From Kalmusia sp. IMI 367209 (Eukaryota; Ascomycota; Dothideomycetes; Pleosporales; Didymosphaeriaceae): 64,000 nucleotides of DNA. Location of the stretch: contig JAPEUQ010000023.1 of the NCBI GenBank assembly GCA_027946365.1, positions 248,001 to 312,000 on the forward strand. The letters run 5' to 3'. The notes beneath the pieces are model-generated. The model was not told where the DNA came from, ran no database searches, and saw only the letters and a list, made by a program, of their open reading frames with translations. Every line of letters starts with the position of its first letter. Position 1 is the first letter of the stretch. Position numbers and translations under genes: made by a program. Positions 1 through 11,901 of this stretch are shown one piece after another.

Positions 1-1
1 C

Positions 2-1595
2 TCGACTCTCGTTGAACATGCTTCAGGCACGCGCTCCATAAACGGGAAAGACCCCATGGACACCGACACGAGCTTCTGTAAGTGCTGCAAGAAAGCCATC
101 CTCCCACGCCCTCCAGCCGTCCCTTACACCGTGCTCCTCCAGGGATCGCCTCGTGCACCAAGATCGTCGCCACCATCGCCGTGCTGCAGCTCTACGAGCA
201 GGGCAAGTTGCCGCTCGACGACCCGGCGTTCGTGCAGCGCCTCGCACCAGAGATCGGCGCCAAAAAAGTGTACGCTGATGGCGTCCACGGCGCGGACCAG
301 GAGCAGGGCGTCACGATGAGGATGCTCCTCGCGCACACGGCGGGCTTTGCGTATAACTTCTTCGACCCGCGCGTCAGCATGTACGCGAGGCCGACTGGCA
401 TCGATGGTCAGTATGATCTCCTATCTGCTCTTTTGCGTCGATTCATCAGCGTCGGCACGGCAGGCCAAGTGTTCTAACACCTGTGACCAGAATTCAATGG
501 CGACGAGGAAGACATCCTGAATTCGCCCATGGTCAACCAGCCCGGTAAGTTTCGCACTGTACATCTACGTGTGTGTGTGTGTGTGAAAGCGTACAGCTGA
601 GACGAGCCCCGACATCGCAGGAAGCATGTGGGAGTACGGCGTCAACATCGACTGGGCCGGCATCATCCTCGAGCGCCTGACCAAGCAGAAACTGAACGAC
701 TACATGCAGGAGCACATCTTTGCGCCGCTGGGCATCGCCGACGTGACCATGTTCCCGGGCGAGGCCATGCAGCGCAATCTGGCGTACATGCACCAGCGCG
801 ACGCGGGCACGGGGGCCCTGGTCGAGCGCAACCATTTGTACCGCCGGGCGCTCAGGCAGACGTCGAGGGAGCAGCAGGATAAGTTCCTGCACTCGGCGGG
901 CGCGGGCTTGTTCGCGAAGCCGAAGGAGTACGTCAAGGTTTTGGTGGCGCTGTTGAACGATGGGGTCAGTCCGACGACGGGGAAGCGCGTTTTGAAGGAG
1001 GAGACGGTGAGGATGATGTGGGAGAATCAGATACCGAATCAGCCCAATTTTGCACGTGGCGGTGAGTGGGACTTTTCCTTGTGGTTGAAGAACGATTTCG
1101 TTGTTGCTTCTTCGTTTGTGAAGGAACTTTCCTCGCAAACTATGATTGTCTACATGGTATTGCTATGCTAGGTTTTTTCTTTTGAACTCGTACTGACGAT
1201 ACTCGAATTCTTAGGACCACCAGCCGCGGATCCCCTCCTGGCGAATAGCGTCCCTGAAATGTATCCCCAAGAAGGCGATCCTCCTCAGGGGTGGGGCCTG
1301 AGCTTCTTCCTTACCATTTCGCCTGGGGCGACGGGTCGTGGCGCGAACACAGCCTGGTGGTGCGGGCTATCGAATCTGTTCTGGTGGTGCGATAGGGAGA
1401 AGGGGATTGCCGGGTTTCTTGGTAAGTGACAGCTACATGCGAAGCATTTGGAGCCCTATCCAAAGGTTGCAAGGGATATGCATACAATCGATATACTGAC
1501 TCGAATCAGCGGGCCAAGTTCTACCGTTCGGCGATCCGAAGGTCATTCAGACGTGGGTTGCAGCGGAGAAAGCGATCTACGACGGCTTGGAGTAG
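2..1595 (+). CDS. Beta-lactamase/penicillin-binding-protein-like serine hydrolase, 5' partial
   Basis: Exons 2-77, 143-406, 491-544, 621-1061, 1215-1421 and 1510-1595; all five introns have GT-AG ends and interrupt codons in phase 1. The start lies left of the window. The product belongs to the serine beta-lactamase-like superfamily (PF00144: class C beta-lactamases, DD-peptidases, EstB-type esterases). The nucleophile motif SxxK is visible as IASCTK after the first intron. The second catalytic tetrad motif YxN is in WEYGVN at the start of exon 4. The C-terminal GRGANTAWWCG block fits fungal members, where it replaces the KTG box. Fungal relatives are mostly annotated as esterases or transesterases; the substrate cannot be inferred here. 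The family call is firm and the function is open. Confidence 0.85.
568..585. repeat. (GT)n microsatellite
   Basis: An uninterrupted GT dinucleotide run inside the third intron of the beta-lactamase-like gene. It lies between the donor and the acceptor and does not affect coding. Confidence 0.9.
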
Positions 1596-1689
1596 AACAG
1601 CCGAAGGCTGGACACGTTAAAATATATGAAACATAGTTACTCACAACTGTAATTAAGCTCAGTCCCAGAAACCGAACTTCTCGTGTCAT

Positions 1690-3482
1690 TCAATTCAAGA
1701 CGATCTTCAGGATCCCCTCGCGGTCCGTCTCGCTCATTGTCTTTTCGCTGACCATGTGCTCCAGCACGCGCTCGACCTCGGCCGCTTGCTTCCTCCAGCT
1801 CGCCTTGGCGAAGATGCCGCTGCTGTTCCCGGCCTCGTTGGCCTCGTTGGCTTCCTTGAGCACCTCCGCTATGACGGCCTTCGCGCCTGCCGTCTTCGCT
1901 ACTTCTTGTTTTTTCGCCTTCTCGGCGTAGGTACGACCTCCGCGATAGAAGATGCCGGCGTTGCCGATGAGGACCATCTTGCTCGACCTCCACGAGGGTT
2001 TGGCCTCACCAAGAAGTGAAAGGTGATAGCGGGCAAGGTCCGCGTCGCCTCGGGCTACGAACATGTCTGCGAGGCGTGATGCGGAGACCAGAGCATTGGT
2101 TGGGGGCGTGCATAGCTGTGTGAGCAGGCTTTGTGCTTGGGAGAAGGCCTCCCATTGGGGTTCGAGGGCGGAAAATGCAGATGCATCGGGGGAAGTGTCT
2201 GACACGGCGGAAGCGAAGTCGACTAGGGCATCGGCATAGGCAGATTGCGCGTTTATAAGCGCTGCCTGCTGAGTTGGAGACTGGGGAGTTATGGTCAGAG
2301 GAGAAAAAAGAGTAGAGATGGTGTTGGCGTATTGCGGCACCGTGACCTGCCCGCTGCGGTAGGAAAATTCTGCGATGGCAACTTGGAATATGATGGTTGC
2401 AAGAATGGCATCATCTTGGGGTGTTGATGCAGGTTCCTCGTCGTCACTTGGAGAGGATATGGACAGCGTGGGTCCAGCGGGTTTGTCTTCTGTTTCCGGT
2501 GGCGCAGCATTATCGATCAACGATATGAGGGTCGGAATGCTTGTGTTTACGGTACGAAGGCCGTCTCTGAAAGGAATACGATTAGCATGTAGCATAACCA
2601 TATCGGCAGATGGGGCATACTTACTCGACTCTCTTCTCAAAGGCGGCGAGGTCAGCGGGATCATACAAACCGATAAGTGTGACCAAAGTGTCGAGCTGGG
2701 CGGTACACGTCTCGAGAATGACCTCTGGTGTCAGTGCTTCCTCGACCGTGGCCCATTCGGTCGTTGCCGGAGAATCCGAGGTATCCATGTTCTCTTCCTG
2801 AACATCCGCCTCTGCAATCTTGTTTTTGATTGGATCTGCGGTATCACGAGACATGCTACTCTGCTCCTCCTGCACGTTCGCAAGCTCCAAACGCATCTGT
2901 TCATACTGTCTCTGTTGTGCAGCAAGACATTGGGTGAAAACTTCGGCAGCCTCTTCTAGGAACGTCTGCGCAGATGCTTTCGCCGCAGGATCGGTTCCAG
3001 CATCCAGCAAGGCTTCTCCAAGCGAAACCAGTACTTGGCCAGTGTTGAACTGGATATCGAGATTTTCCCCGTTCAAAGCGAATGCTGCCCGATGAGAAGC
3101 CAAAGTCTCATGCAGCAAGGCGATTCTATCGCCGAGGTGAGCTACAATGCGATCGTCTTCGCATGATTGGTATTCAAGATGAGCCCTGCACACGGTTAGA
3201 AGCTCGTGAAGCACAGGACGGAAACAGGGCGTGACAATCACACCCCGTCGAGCCTCACTTGTTATATGCGAGATCGAAGCTGCGCGGGAAAGTCTGCAGC
3301 CCTTGATCGTATACTTGGATTGCTCGTTGGAAAAATCTCGCGGCCTTGGCCGCGTCTCCAGCGCGCCACTTGCCTCCAGCCTGTTCAAATTCTTCGGCTG
3401 TGTCTAAAAAATCGTTTTCGGACTGGGGGATTGAAGTCTTTGATTTAGACTTGGGCTTGAAATCTCTATACTTGGGTGGCAT
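1690..3482 (-). CDS. Conserved fungal TPR-like protein of unknown function
   Basis: Exons on the minus strand 3482-3259, 3185-2625 and 2566-1690, giving 553 aa. The ATG at 3482 (MPPKYRDF) is the first true ATG; the frame is open further upstream only from a TTG. The N-terminal third (residues about 25-110) is rich in Ala/Leu helices of the TPR type. A degenerate repeat pattern follows, with acidic linkers around residues 200-240. The C-terminal half (about 350-480) again looks like helical repeats. No catalytic motif is visible. I do not recognise a named orthologue; a chaperone-like or scaffold role is only inferred from the repeat character. The gene is tail-to-tail with the beta-lactamase-like gene. 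Confidence 0.8.
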
Positions 3483-3639
3483 GTCGGGAACAGGGCTGCT
3501 TTTCGCAGCAAGTATTGATTCGGGCAAAAGAAGAGGCAATGCGGACGATGTGGTTCACGTGTGCATGCGTAATGCTGTGGTACAAGCTACCGGTATTCCA
3601 GCGTGCCAAGGCCGGTAGGTCCCGTAGAGCGCATTTCTC

Positions 3640-4116
3640 TTAGAGCACCCCCGTTCTGAACTCGTCCCACCAACATGATGCATCCATCAGATATCCATCC
3701 TTGTCGAACTGCACGCCCTCTGCAGTGAGCAGCTCCCGCTTTTTCGCCTGATTCACGCCGCTCGGTGCCTTCTCCCAATCGCCCTTGAAGCCGCCAATAA
3801 ACTGTACCTCGTCGTTAGCATCCTACGTGCCCAAAGGCCATGGATTGACCTACACCTGTGCTCGCAAGTACCCGGTGACAGGGCACCCTGGCTGAAGTCA
3901 GCATACCGAATGAAGGGGCGTAGCTTGCGTGTACACTTACTCTGGCGCAAATGGGTTCCGTCGCAGTGCGCCACCAATGGCTCGCGGGCTACTCTCTAAA
4001 GCTCTTGCAAGCGCAGCATACGTTGAGACCTTGCCTTCTGGGATTTGCAGCAGGAGGTCATAGACTCGCGATTGGAATGCCGTGACCTTGCCGGCGGGTA
4101 ATGTTGTTGCGTGCAT
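3640..4116 (-). CDS. Short O6-alkylguanine-DNA alkyltransferase (MGMT/ATL family)
   Basis: Exons 4116-3941, 3887-3854 and 3801-3640; the 34-nt middle exon encodes the active-site region. The 123-aa product is only the DNA-binding/active-site domain of the MGMT family. Residues 10-55 carry the helix-turn-helix with the Arg finger (SSPRAIGGALRRNPFAPE). The next residues are VPCHRV with Cys62, the methyl-acceptor cysteine of true methyltransferases; alkyltransferase-like proteins usually have Trp there. The following STGFIGGF-GDWEKAPSG block matches the ATL/short MGMT family of fungi. Expected role: direct reversal or flagging of O6-alkylguanine lesions in the nucleus. The longer upstream frame (to 4236) was not used because 4116 gives the family's usual start. 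Confidence 0.85.
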
Positions 4117-4608
4117 TGCGTTGATGCTGGTACGAGTTGTAACGAAGCTGAATCGCTGTTGAGCCTGTGACACTCTAAATATTCTTTTACGAAGGCGGCG
4201 TGAAGAGCAAATGCACAGAAAATGGGCGGGAGACACAGCACACGCGCCTTATGAAGGGCTAAACCCGCGCGTTGACGAGCGACACGAAGTCACGAGACAT
4301 GCTCTGGAACTGGCCTGTCAAAGCGAGAGGGCGGACGTCCGTGCACACGACTACTGCGCTTAGTGGTCCCTCGCCCTACCGAAAGTATTCCAGACAACTC
4401 CGCTTGTGACTCATGGTCTCCCATCCTCTCTCCTTCTAGATGACGAAGCTTCTGCATTGCGAAGCAATCGCTAGAACATCATCCGTGTGCATCGCGTGCT
4501 AAGTCGAGGGAACACAGCTGGAGGTACAGGCGATGAATTTCTACTGTGCTCGAACAAATAGCATATCTTCATTGTATCGCGTAAACTACTCTAATGTGAC
4601 CATGTTCG
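4117..4608. other. Gene-free interval
   Basis: Upstream of the alkyltransferase start and downstream of the 579-aa gene's stop. No convincing reading frame or structured RNA was seen. It presumably holds the alkyltransferase promoter. Confidence 0.5.
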
Positions 4609-6415
4609 TCAGCACAAAATTGCTACTACATTCAGCGTCTGATCCATCAAATCTGCAAACGCAACGTCAAGTTTCAATGTCTCCCATTCCTTGCTATCCC
4701 TGATTACTGCGCGGCCTGAAGACCGCATGGCCTCGATGCGGTAGGGAAGCACGAACTTGTGGTCAGACAACCGCCTCGTGTTCAAACAATCTACATCGTC
4801 TCGGGGCGTGGACTCGCGCACAGCTGGACCAATTGCCTGAACCAAACCCTCTGGATCGGGCGAAAACGCAGTGCTGGCGCTATCATTCAACAATGCTTCA
4901 GTCTGAACTTTGGTCGCAGCGACAGCAAGCCCACGAAGTGTTTCGGGGCCCATGCTGGGAATGTCTTTGCGCAGAGATTCCCGCGCCATGCTATCTCTTT
5001 CTTCCGTCAATTGGTAAAACTTCTGGGTTGCTTCGTCAACAAGCAGGTCGATGCGACCCAGAAGTTCAGTCCACGCCAAATGGAATAGAGGCGCTTCTTC
5101 TGTGTGGTGAAAACGAACAGAGCCTATGATGCAAGAATTCTTTTTCATAAATACGTTGATGTGTTTTATGTAGGCATCCTGATCAGGTTCCTGCGGTAGA
5201 AGAAGTTTCTCGCCTTGTGGGAGCTCAATGACCGATCGAGGCAATAACGATGAAGATGGCAGCGGGGCGTTCACCAGAGCTGGATCGTATTCGGTTTGCG
5301 ATTGTGGATGACAGGCACCCGAATCGTGGGTGTGATGAGCAGAACGTGATGCAACGGCGAGCGGTGAAACGTGACTCTGAACTGGAGAGAGCATGGTGAT
5401 CTGGACTGGATTCTGTTGCTCCGTCGGTAGCGGAGCTGCGTCGACTGCTTCAACGCTAGCTTCCTTTCTCCTTGCACCTCCCTTGCGTGTCTCGATTGCG
5501 TAAACACGCTGCCGCTCGTTTGTTACCATCCGTCGTAGGAGAGGAGTTACGAGCCCGATAAGCTGGATACCATCCTTAGGCCATACTAATTTATTGTCGG
5601 TACGGACCTGCTCGACTCCCAAAGCGTGAGCAGCCTCAAGCGCATCCTTCTCAGTATGGTTCTTGTCGACCACGTTTTCACCGAAGAAACACTCTCCAAC
5701 ACCATCAGCCAAAAAGTCTCGAACGCAGTTAAACAACTTCAGCTTCACCATATCCGTATCCGATTTTCCTCTATTACCAACGCAACTTTGCCGCTCCGGG
5801 TGGGCAGGATCAAGCATGTACGCTTTAGCCTTGGCCTGAAGATGCAAGAAGCTCTCTGGAGAGAGTTGTAACGACATAAAAAGCTTGGACATCGGCGGGC
5901 GTGTGTGCTTGCGGGGAGCCTTTTCCGAAGACCGCCGAAACAAAGCAGCAGCCGAATGGACGCCCAGAGTTGTCGAAGTGTACAAAGCCTCTTTGCCCGC
6001 ATTGTACCCAAGGCCTGATTCATCATTGATCCTAACTCGCTTGGGACTGGAAGCAGCGTCCGCCTCAGACCCCAAGGTTGACGATCGCCTCCTCTTTCCC
6101 TTGGACACGTTCATGGTCTGATGATCGTGCCCAGCAGCCGTAGTCGCAGCTTCGAGCAACTCGACGAAGTGATTGTTGGACAGCGGTTGGGACAGCGGGT
6201 GGTTGGTATGCAGCACAGCGTCTTCGGTCGGGGCAGCAACAGAGAGATTATATCCGTTGGCATCGGGCGCGAGCGCAGCGTTTGCGGGGGTGAAGTGGCC
6301 TCTGAAGTACGGCGCGTTTGTTGTCATGGTGTCAAACACCTAAGGGCAGTTAGGATGCTTGTTCCAAAGCTCAATCGCTCACGACGACGGGCTCGCCCAC
6401 ACTCACTTGCGCCAT
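4609..6415 (-). CDS. Hypothetical protein, 579 aa, probably nuclear
   Basis: The main exon is 6339-4609. Its frame has no good ATG at the start, but a 9-nt first exon at 6415-6407 (ATG GCG CAA) with a GTGAGT donor joins in phase 0 to the CCCTTAG acceptor at 6340, with a CTAAC branch-like site. The protein therefore starts MAQVFDTM. Residues about 75-100 contain a basic cluster (KGKRRRS, SPKRVR) like a nuclear localisation signal. A conserved-looking block follows (about 145-290: SKLFMSLQLSPESFLHLQ and following). A long helix near residues 395-470 could be a coiled coil. I do not recognise a named family, and no enzymatic motif is visible. Confidence 0.75.
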
Positions 6416-7734
6416 CGCGCCGGCTCGTTAGGGAACGCGTCGATGGAGCATGGAACGCAGACGCCGCAGACGGTGGCGCGGGACACTGGCAGTCGAACGC
6501 GCCGTTGACGCCATGTTTGGTGGACTCAACCTTTACGGGGCTTGCTCATTGCTTGCGCCGGAGTAGCCAGTTCGTCGTTCGTGTTTGCGCTGTTTGCATG
6601 TTCGCAAGCACGCACGCTTCGGTCGGCTAGCTGTGTGTGATTGGCGACACGGCGCATAGCTTACATAAGTCTACCGCGCTATGTCCTAGAGGATCTTTTC
6701 TCAAGTCTTAGACACATCTACGCGACCTCACGACTACCTATTAGGCTGGCCTCATCCAGCAAGCGTCGATTCATGCAGGCCTGAACGGATCTGTAGTAGT
6801 CCAGATTCCTGTGGAAGTTTCGACGAAGCGATATTCCCGGCTCCGGTCGCTGATGCTGGGAATACTGAGTATATGAAGATCTAAATCGCATTTGTAAAAA
6901 TTGACATTTACGGAGTAGGAAGAAAAGGATTGAAAGAGGCTCTGTCTATATGCATCATGGCTCGAGACTATACAAAGCAGATAGTCACGTGAAATCTACG
7001 TGTCATAGGCAAACTCAGTCTATCGCTGTTTGACATCTTCGTCGAGGAAAGTCAGAACTGCTATTGATAGCCGATCGGCCCCTCTCTACAGCTTTTGGTT
7101 AACAGACAGAAGAAAATAGCCTTTCACGGCCAGAATGCCAACTGGGGCCGCATTCCTGCGCCATTGGGTACGCTCCGGGTATTGTTGACAGTCTATTCTG
7201 GCAATTTCGAGCAGGCCAGGGAGATCAGGTAAAGCCCTTAGAGAACTCTTGTCACGCTCATCCCTGGGGACAATAGCGATGGACTTTGTTTGCTCAAGCG
7301 AAGTGAACTACAAGATGTGGACGAGGGCTAAGCCAAGCAGTTTCTTGACATAGAGGTTGTGGAGATTCTACGTCAATCGAACGATGCGGAGGGTGCGAAG
7401 TCCGACCTGGAGTTTGAGGCAATATACCGCAATTGTGATCTCAGTCACGAACACGTGGACCCCGATGCCGACTACCGCACGTGAGCCGGGCTAGGCAATG
7501 CAGGCTTGTACCGTTAAGCCAAAAGCATGGTTCACGAAGGGCAATGGGGAGGATTCAAGTTGTTGATCAGGCGTCAAGCCTAAGCTTGTTGTGTACTAGC
7601 GTGAGAGGGTAGCGCATCATGCGCCACGTCGCGCGTGGACGGGCGGCTCGCCGTCAGCCAAGCCTCAATCATCCGTTGACAACATTTATCACTCCTCCAC
7701 TTTGCCATCATCTCTCTAGACATGCCGACATAAC
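6416..7734. promoter_or_regulatory. Divergent intergenic region (579-aa gene / ATG15)
   Basis: About 1.3 kb between divergently transcribed genes. No supported gene; frames on both strands are short and broken. An ATG at 7619 opens a 94-codon frame overlapping the ATG15 start out of frame, and a second, minimal upstream frame sits at 7722-7733. Confidence 0.5.
7722..7733 (+). promoter_or_regulatory. Minimal upstream ORF of ATG15
   Basis: A start codon, two codons and a TAA stop (Met-Pro-Thr-stop) end exactly one base before the ATG15 start codon at 7735. If it is inside the mRNA it could lower or condition translation of the lipase. Confidence 0.5.
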
Positions 7735-9457
7735 ATGCCGCCACGAGCATTCTGGAAATTGTTCTTTCGGCTTCTCAACTTACCCGCCGCTGTCCACCTG
7801 TCATTCTTCATTAGCGGCTTGCTGTGTTTGGTCGCGGGAAACGACTTGTCTAACATTAGGCACCGACCGCCACACGCGTTATCTCAGCAGAACGATGGCT
7901 TGAAGAGAACATCTACCCTAGGATCAAATGGACTGAAGTTGCGCCATGTTTTCCACCATGGTGCTGGCCAACCAGGACCGAGGGCGCGAAGACTAGACAT
8001 TTCTTCGACGAGGATCGTTGCGCAAGCTAATGCTGCTCACTTTGGTCCGTTTCCCATTCGGACATCGCAAATAAAGATTGACAAGTCGCCCGTGCAAAAA
8101 TATGCTTCTCAACAACCGATGTCACCTATATGGCACCCAGAATTTGTCATAGGTCCGGATGTCAAAGACAAGCAGACCGTCCTCAATTTCGCCAACATGT
8201 CTGAGGACGCTCACAAGCCAGGTCGCGATGACCCGGAATGGCTCGACGTAGGCGATGAATATTCAACATCCCTTCCGTTTGGCTGGGAAGATAGCGGGAT
8301 TCGAGGCCATGTTTTCAGTGACGACACCAACTCGACTGTCATTCTGTCTGTCAAAGGAACCACGGTAGCCATGTTCGAAGGAAACGGCACTTCAGGGAGT
8401 GATAAGGATAACGACAACCTCTTTGGCTCATGTTGCTGTGGACAGGGCGGTCCGTACCTTTGGCGCCAAGTTTGTGATTGTAAAACTGGAGCATATACGT
8501 GCGACCAGAAATGCGTCAAGGAGGAGCTGTTGAAGCCGAACCGGTATTTCGAGGCCACGTTGGAGTTGTATGACGAGGTCATTCAGCTGTATCCCAAGGC
8601 GAGCATCATCGCCACCGGTCACAGTCTAGGTGGTGTTCTGGCGTCTTTCATCGGATTACGACACGGCATTCCAGCTGTGACCTTCGAAGCGTACCCGCAA
8701 GCTTTAGCCGCGACTCGACTCGGTTTGAATGTTGCTGGACAGGACTCGCCTCTCAGAGAAAACACTGGTGCGTTTCACTTTGGACATACAGCTGATCCAA
8801 TATACATGGGAACCTGCAATGGTGGATCGAGCTTCTGTTCCATAGCAGGATACGCGTTCGAGACAGTCTGTCACACGGGTAAACGATGTGCGTACGATGT
8901 CGTGAAAGATTGGGGTTGGCGACAGAGTACCTCGACTCACAGGCTACGGTATGCAATCGACAATGTATATGCGAAATATGAAGAGGCCGCTCCTTGTGAA
9001 GACGAGGACGTCAATTGCGTTGACTGTTATCTGTGGAAATTTGAGAACGGCACGCATACAAAGCCCACAACTACCACGACTACGTCCTCAACATCTATGA
9101 CTCGGACTGAAACGTGTAAAACCCCCGGTTGGTGGGGCTGTCGCGATAGCACTACGACTACTACGACCTCGTCAGAAACAACAACCACGACTACATCAAC
9201 AAGTACCTGCAAAACAGTAAGTCGGCCTATCTTATACCCATTACAATCACTGACATGGACAGCCCGGCTGGTTTGGATGCAAAGATCAGACTACAAGCGA
9301 TACTACCACAACGAGCGAATCGACGACGACGACATGTACCAGCCAAGGATGGTTCGGGCGTTGTCTGGACCCAACACCTACTGCTACGGCGACGATGGCA
9401 GAGGCTGCTTATGCATATTGGCGAACATTACCCACAGCGACTCAGACTTCTCCGTAG
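7735..9457 (+). CDS. ATG15: Autophagic lipase ATG15
   Basis: Exons 7735-9216 and 9263-9457, 558 aa. An N-terminal hydrophobic signal anchor (residues about 18-40) is followed by a lumenal class 3 lipase domain. The nucleophile elbow GHSLGG is at residues 295-300 (Ser297). These features match fungal Atg15, the vacuolar/MVB lipase that breaks down autophagic and Cvt bodies. Many cysteines and a CCCGQGGPYLWRQVC-type insert are typical of the family. The C-terminus is a Thr/Ser-rich tail that holds three Trp-Gly-Cys modules (PGWWGC, PGWFGC, QGWFGRC), the last two encoded after the intron. The next gene is 1.1 kb downstream. Confidence 0.96.
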
Positions 9458-10598
9458 TTACTTTTTGTGACGCAATAGAATAGCTTGCATTTCTTATAAT
9501 TCAAATACACGTATTCAGCTAGTCAGCTGTTCTTACTCTATCAAAGTCCGCGTCAGAGTGCAAATCTTCACGAGTATTGAGAGCAGGCATCTCTGTGAAT
9601 CTGTGTGTTGCCGTTTCGTTAACGTTAAGATCCAGTATCGTCCCGACGCTTTCGGCTTCGAGCATGGTTTTCACGATGGGGCGAAGTAGAAGGTGGCGTA
9701 GGTGCAACAGCAGCAGGAGGCGGTTGCTGTGGGGTTTAGTATGGCGGGACGATCCTTGGACTGCTTGATGTCGAGCTTGAGTAAGTGAGTATATCCGATG
9801 CAGGAACGGAGTATTTATACAACCCCGGGCCGTGGTAGCACTCGCGTGAGCTAGGATGCTAATGGGCTGCAGTGCCCGCGTAGCTGCATAGCACCTCACA
9901 CGAGAATGTCGATCGTCGTTGATGAATCAGCCTCGACTAAGGTCCTGGCTGATGCAATAAAGACAGGAGTTAGAGCTACGTAGGTAACTAGAGAATGTCG
10001 TGTTCATCACGATGGACACAGCAACAATATTTCCTTTTGGAGAGTACCTCTGCAACCGAGTACCTGAGAAGAACCTGACATCGCTGGCAATTTCTGCGAG
10101 TCCAGTCTGCTACTAACCCATCTCGATCTGACGCAGATTGTTCATCCAATTGATAGTCCCTGTATGTCTTTACCTTGATCCTACTACCTAATAGTAGCCT
10201 TTTTTTTATTAGTAGCAATGGCCCTTACTAGTTAGAGAGTCATCCTGGTTAAAAGACGTGCTAATAGGGATAGGTTCATGTCCATTGGTGACGATCCGCT
10301 GAATTCGTTGGTCTGATTTATCCTCCTTCAAGTGGCTGAACATAACATGAGCTCCAAGTCTACACGCGTTTAAGCGACAAGCACTGTGAGATTTTCCTGG
10401 TTATCTATTACGTTTTGCAGAATGAGAAAGTAGATAATTTGAGTTTGTACATGTGCTATAGTTTCGCAGGTGTCGTATACAAAGGTTCATGCGCTAACTT
10501 ACCCGGTACTAGTGGCAACGGCAAGCGAGTATCGCACAAATATCGCGAAAGCTCCCCACGCGCATGCCCACGAAGACAACCCCATTCGTACCACAGCC
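9458..10598. other. Gene-poor interval between ATG15 and eL33
   Basis: About 1.1 kb. A minus-strand open stretch (stop at 9519) has a coding-like acidic end and Pro-rich alternative frames near 9640-9760, but I could not build a start or splice model. The right part is presumably the ribosomal protein promoter. Confidence 0.4.
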
Positions 10599-11034
10599 AT
10601 GGCCTCTGAAACGAGCCACCGCCGTAAGATTATCCTGAATCACCTTCCTCTGTGATAGCAATCTAACGCTCTCAGTATACGTCAAAGGCCGCCACCTCGG
10701 GTACCAGCGCGGCAAGCGCAACACGAACCCCAACGTGAGCCTCCTTGCGCTGGAGGGTGTCGGCAGCACCGAAGAGGCAGAGTTCTACTTGGGCAAGAGG
10801 GTCGCGTTCGTTTATCGCGCACACACCGAAGTGCGCGGAACGAAGCACCGCGTGGTCTGGGGCAAGATTCGGAGCACACATGGTGAGCCACGCACCTTGG
10901 ATGGTTCGCGTCAATTGCAATGTCTGACTCAGGCAGGAAACTCTGGCGTCGTAAGAGCGTCGTTCAGAAACAATCTTCCCCCGAAATCGTTCGGCGCGTC
11001 GGTTCGTGTGATGTTATATCCTAGCTCGATATAG
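10599..11034 (+). CDS. RPL33: 60S ribosomal protein eL33 (L35Ae family)
   Basis: Exons 10599-10623, 10676-10882 and 10937-11034, 109 aa. The protein carries the family signature [16 protein letters not shown] at the N-terminus, the [10 protein letters not shown] and KHRVVWGKI blocks, and the C-terminal [25 protein letters not shown]. The length fits the 107-110 aa of fungal eL33. It is a structural component of the large cytosolic ribosomal subunit. The tiny first exon of eight codons plus one base before an intron is common in fungal ribosomal protein genes. Confidence 0.97.
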
Positions 11035-11901
11035 GCGACTCGATTGGTGGTGGTGGTACCTTACAGTCATCGTGGGAATGCTGGCAGATTGAAAATACCA
11101 TGAGGCGATACTGCAGGAGAATGGGCTGGCAGTCCGGGAGGAAAGTGCAGGCAGCGAAAGGCTGAACCTGAAGTTGCGCCCGAGAAGCGCCTTCATACAA
11201 GGATAAATCTCATATCGGTATGAAGATAAACATATCGAACATGGTTCTTGGAGAATTCGCGTATTCACATGATAGAACGCTCAAATTATATCCGCTACTA
11301 TAGCAAGGAATGAAACAGAAATCCCACAGGCTATAACCACATACTCTCATACCAAAAGCACTGTGAACGTTCAAGTGAGAGGATAGAGTGCCGAACAGCG
11401 AAATCACCAGTGGTAATGACGCTGACACAGAAAAACCATCCAAAAGAAAGGCAAGTATAAGACGATTTTTGATAAGTAGTTACGATCTGATAGTGAGTAC
11501 ATTGTGTGACTCTCCATCGCCACTGCTAGGGGCAACGATGTGTGCCATAATCTAGCTATAGAATTCGAACGCTCTACAATGCTCTCAGAGCAGAAGATAC
11601 AGGTCTCCCTGACCACATCGGTGCAGCTCGGAGTATGTTTTACTTGATCACCCCGTCCCCGGGATGACCCTTGATCGAGGGTGACCCATGAGCTACTCTG
11701 CAGGTTCGTTTATCCTCGAACAATCCATGCCTAGGCGTAGTGACGTCATATCGCGACTGGCGTTGGGTTCAATGCCAATGTAACACGACAGCGCGGGGTA
11801 AAATCGATTGTTACTCATATTGGGAGTGCGTCCCAAGACCGTTGGTCATCGCATTGAAAACTAAAGTCATTAAGCAAGCTCCAGTGTCAAGAGCGTATAG
11901 C
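11035..11901. other. Convergent 3' interval
   Basis: Lies between the 3' ends of eL33 and the HYPK-like gene. No gene was seen; it probably holds both 3' untranslated regions. Confidence 0.5.

Noticed and set aside
6121..6630. 169-codon plus-strand frame opposite the 579-aa gene's start
   Set aside because: It overlaps the antisense of a better-supported gene, has Arg/Ser-rich composition as expected from a shadow frame, and shows no family motif.
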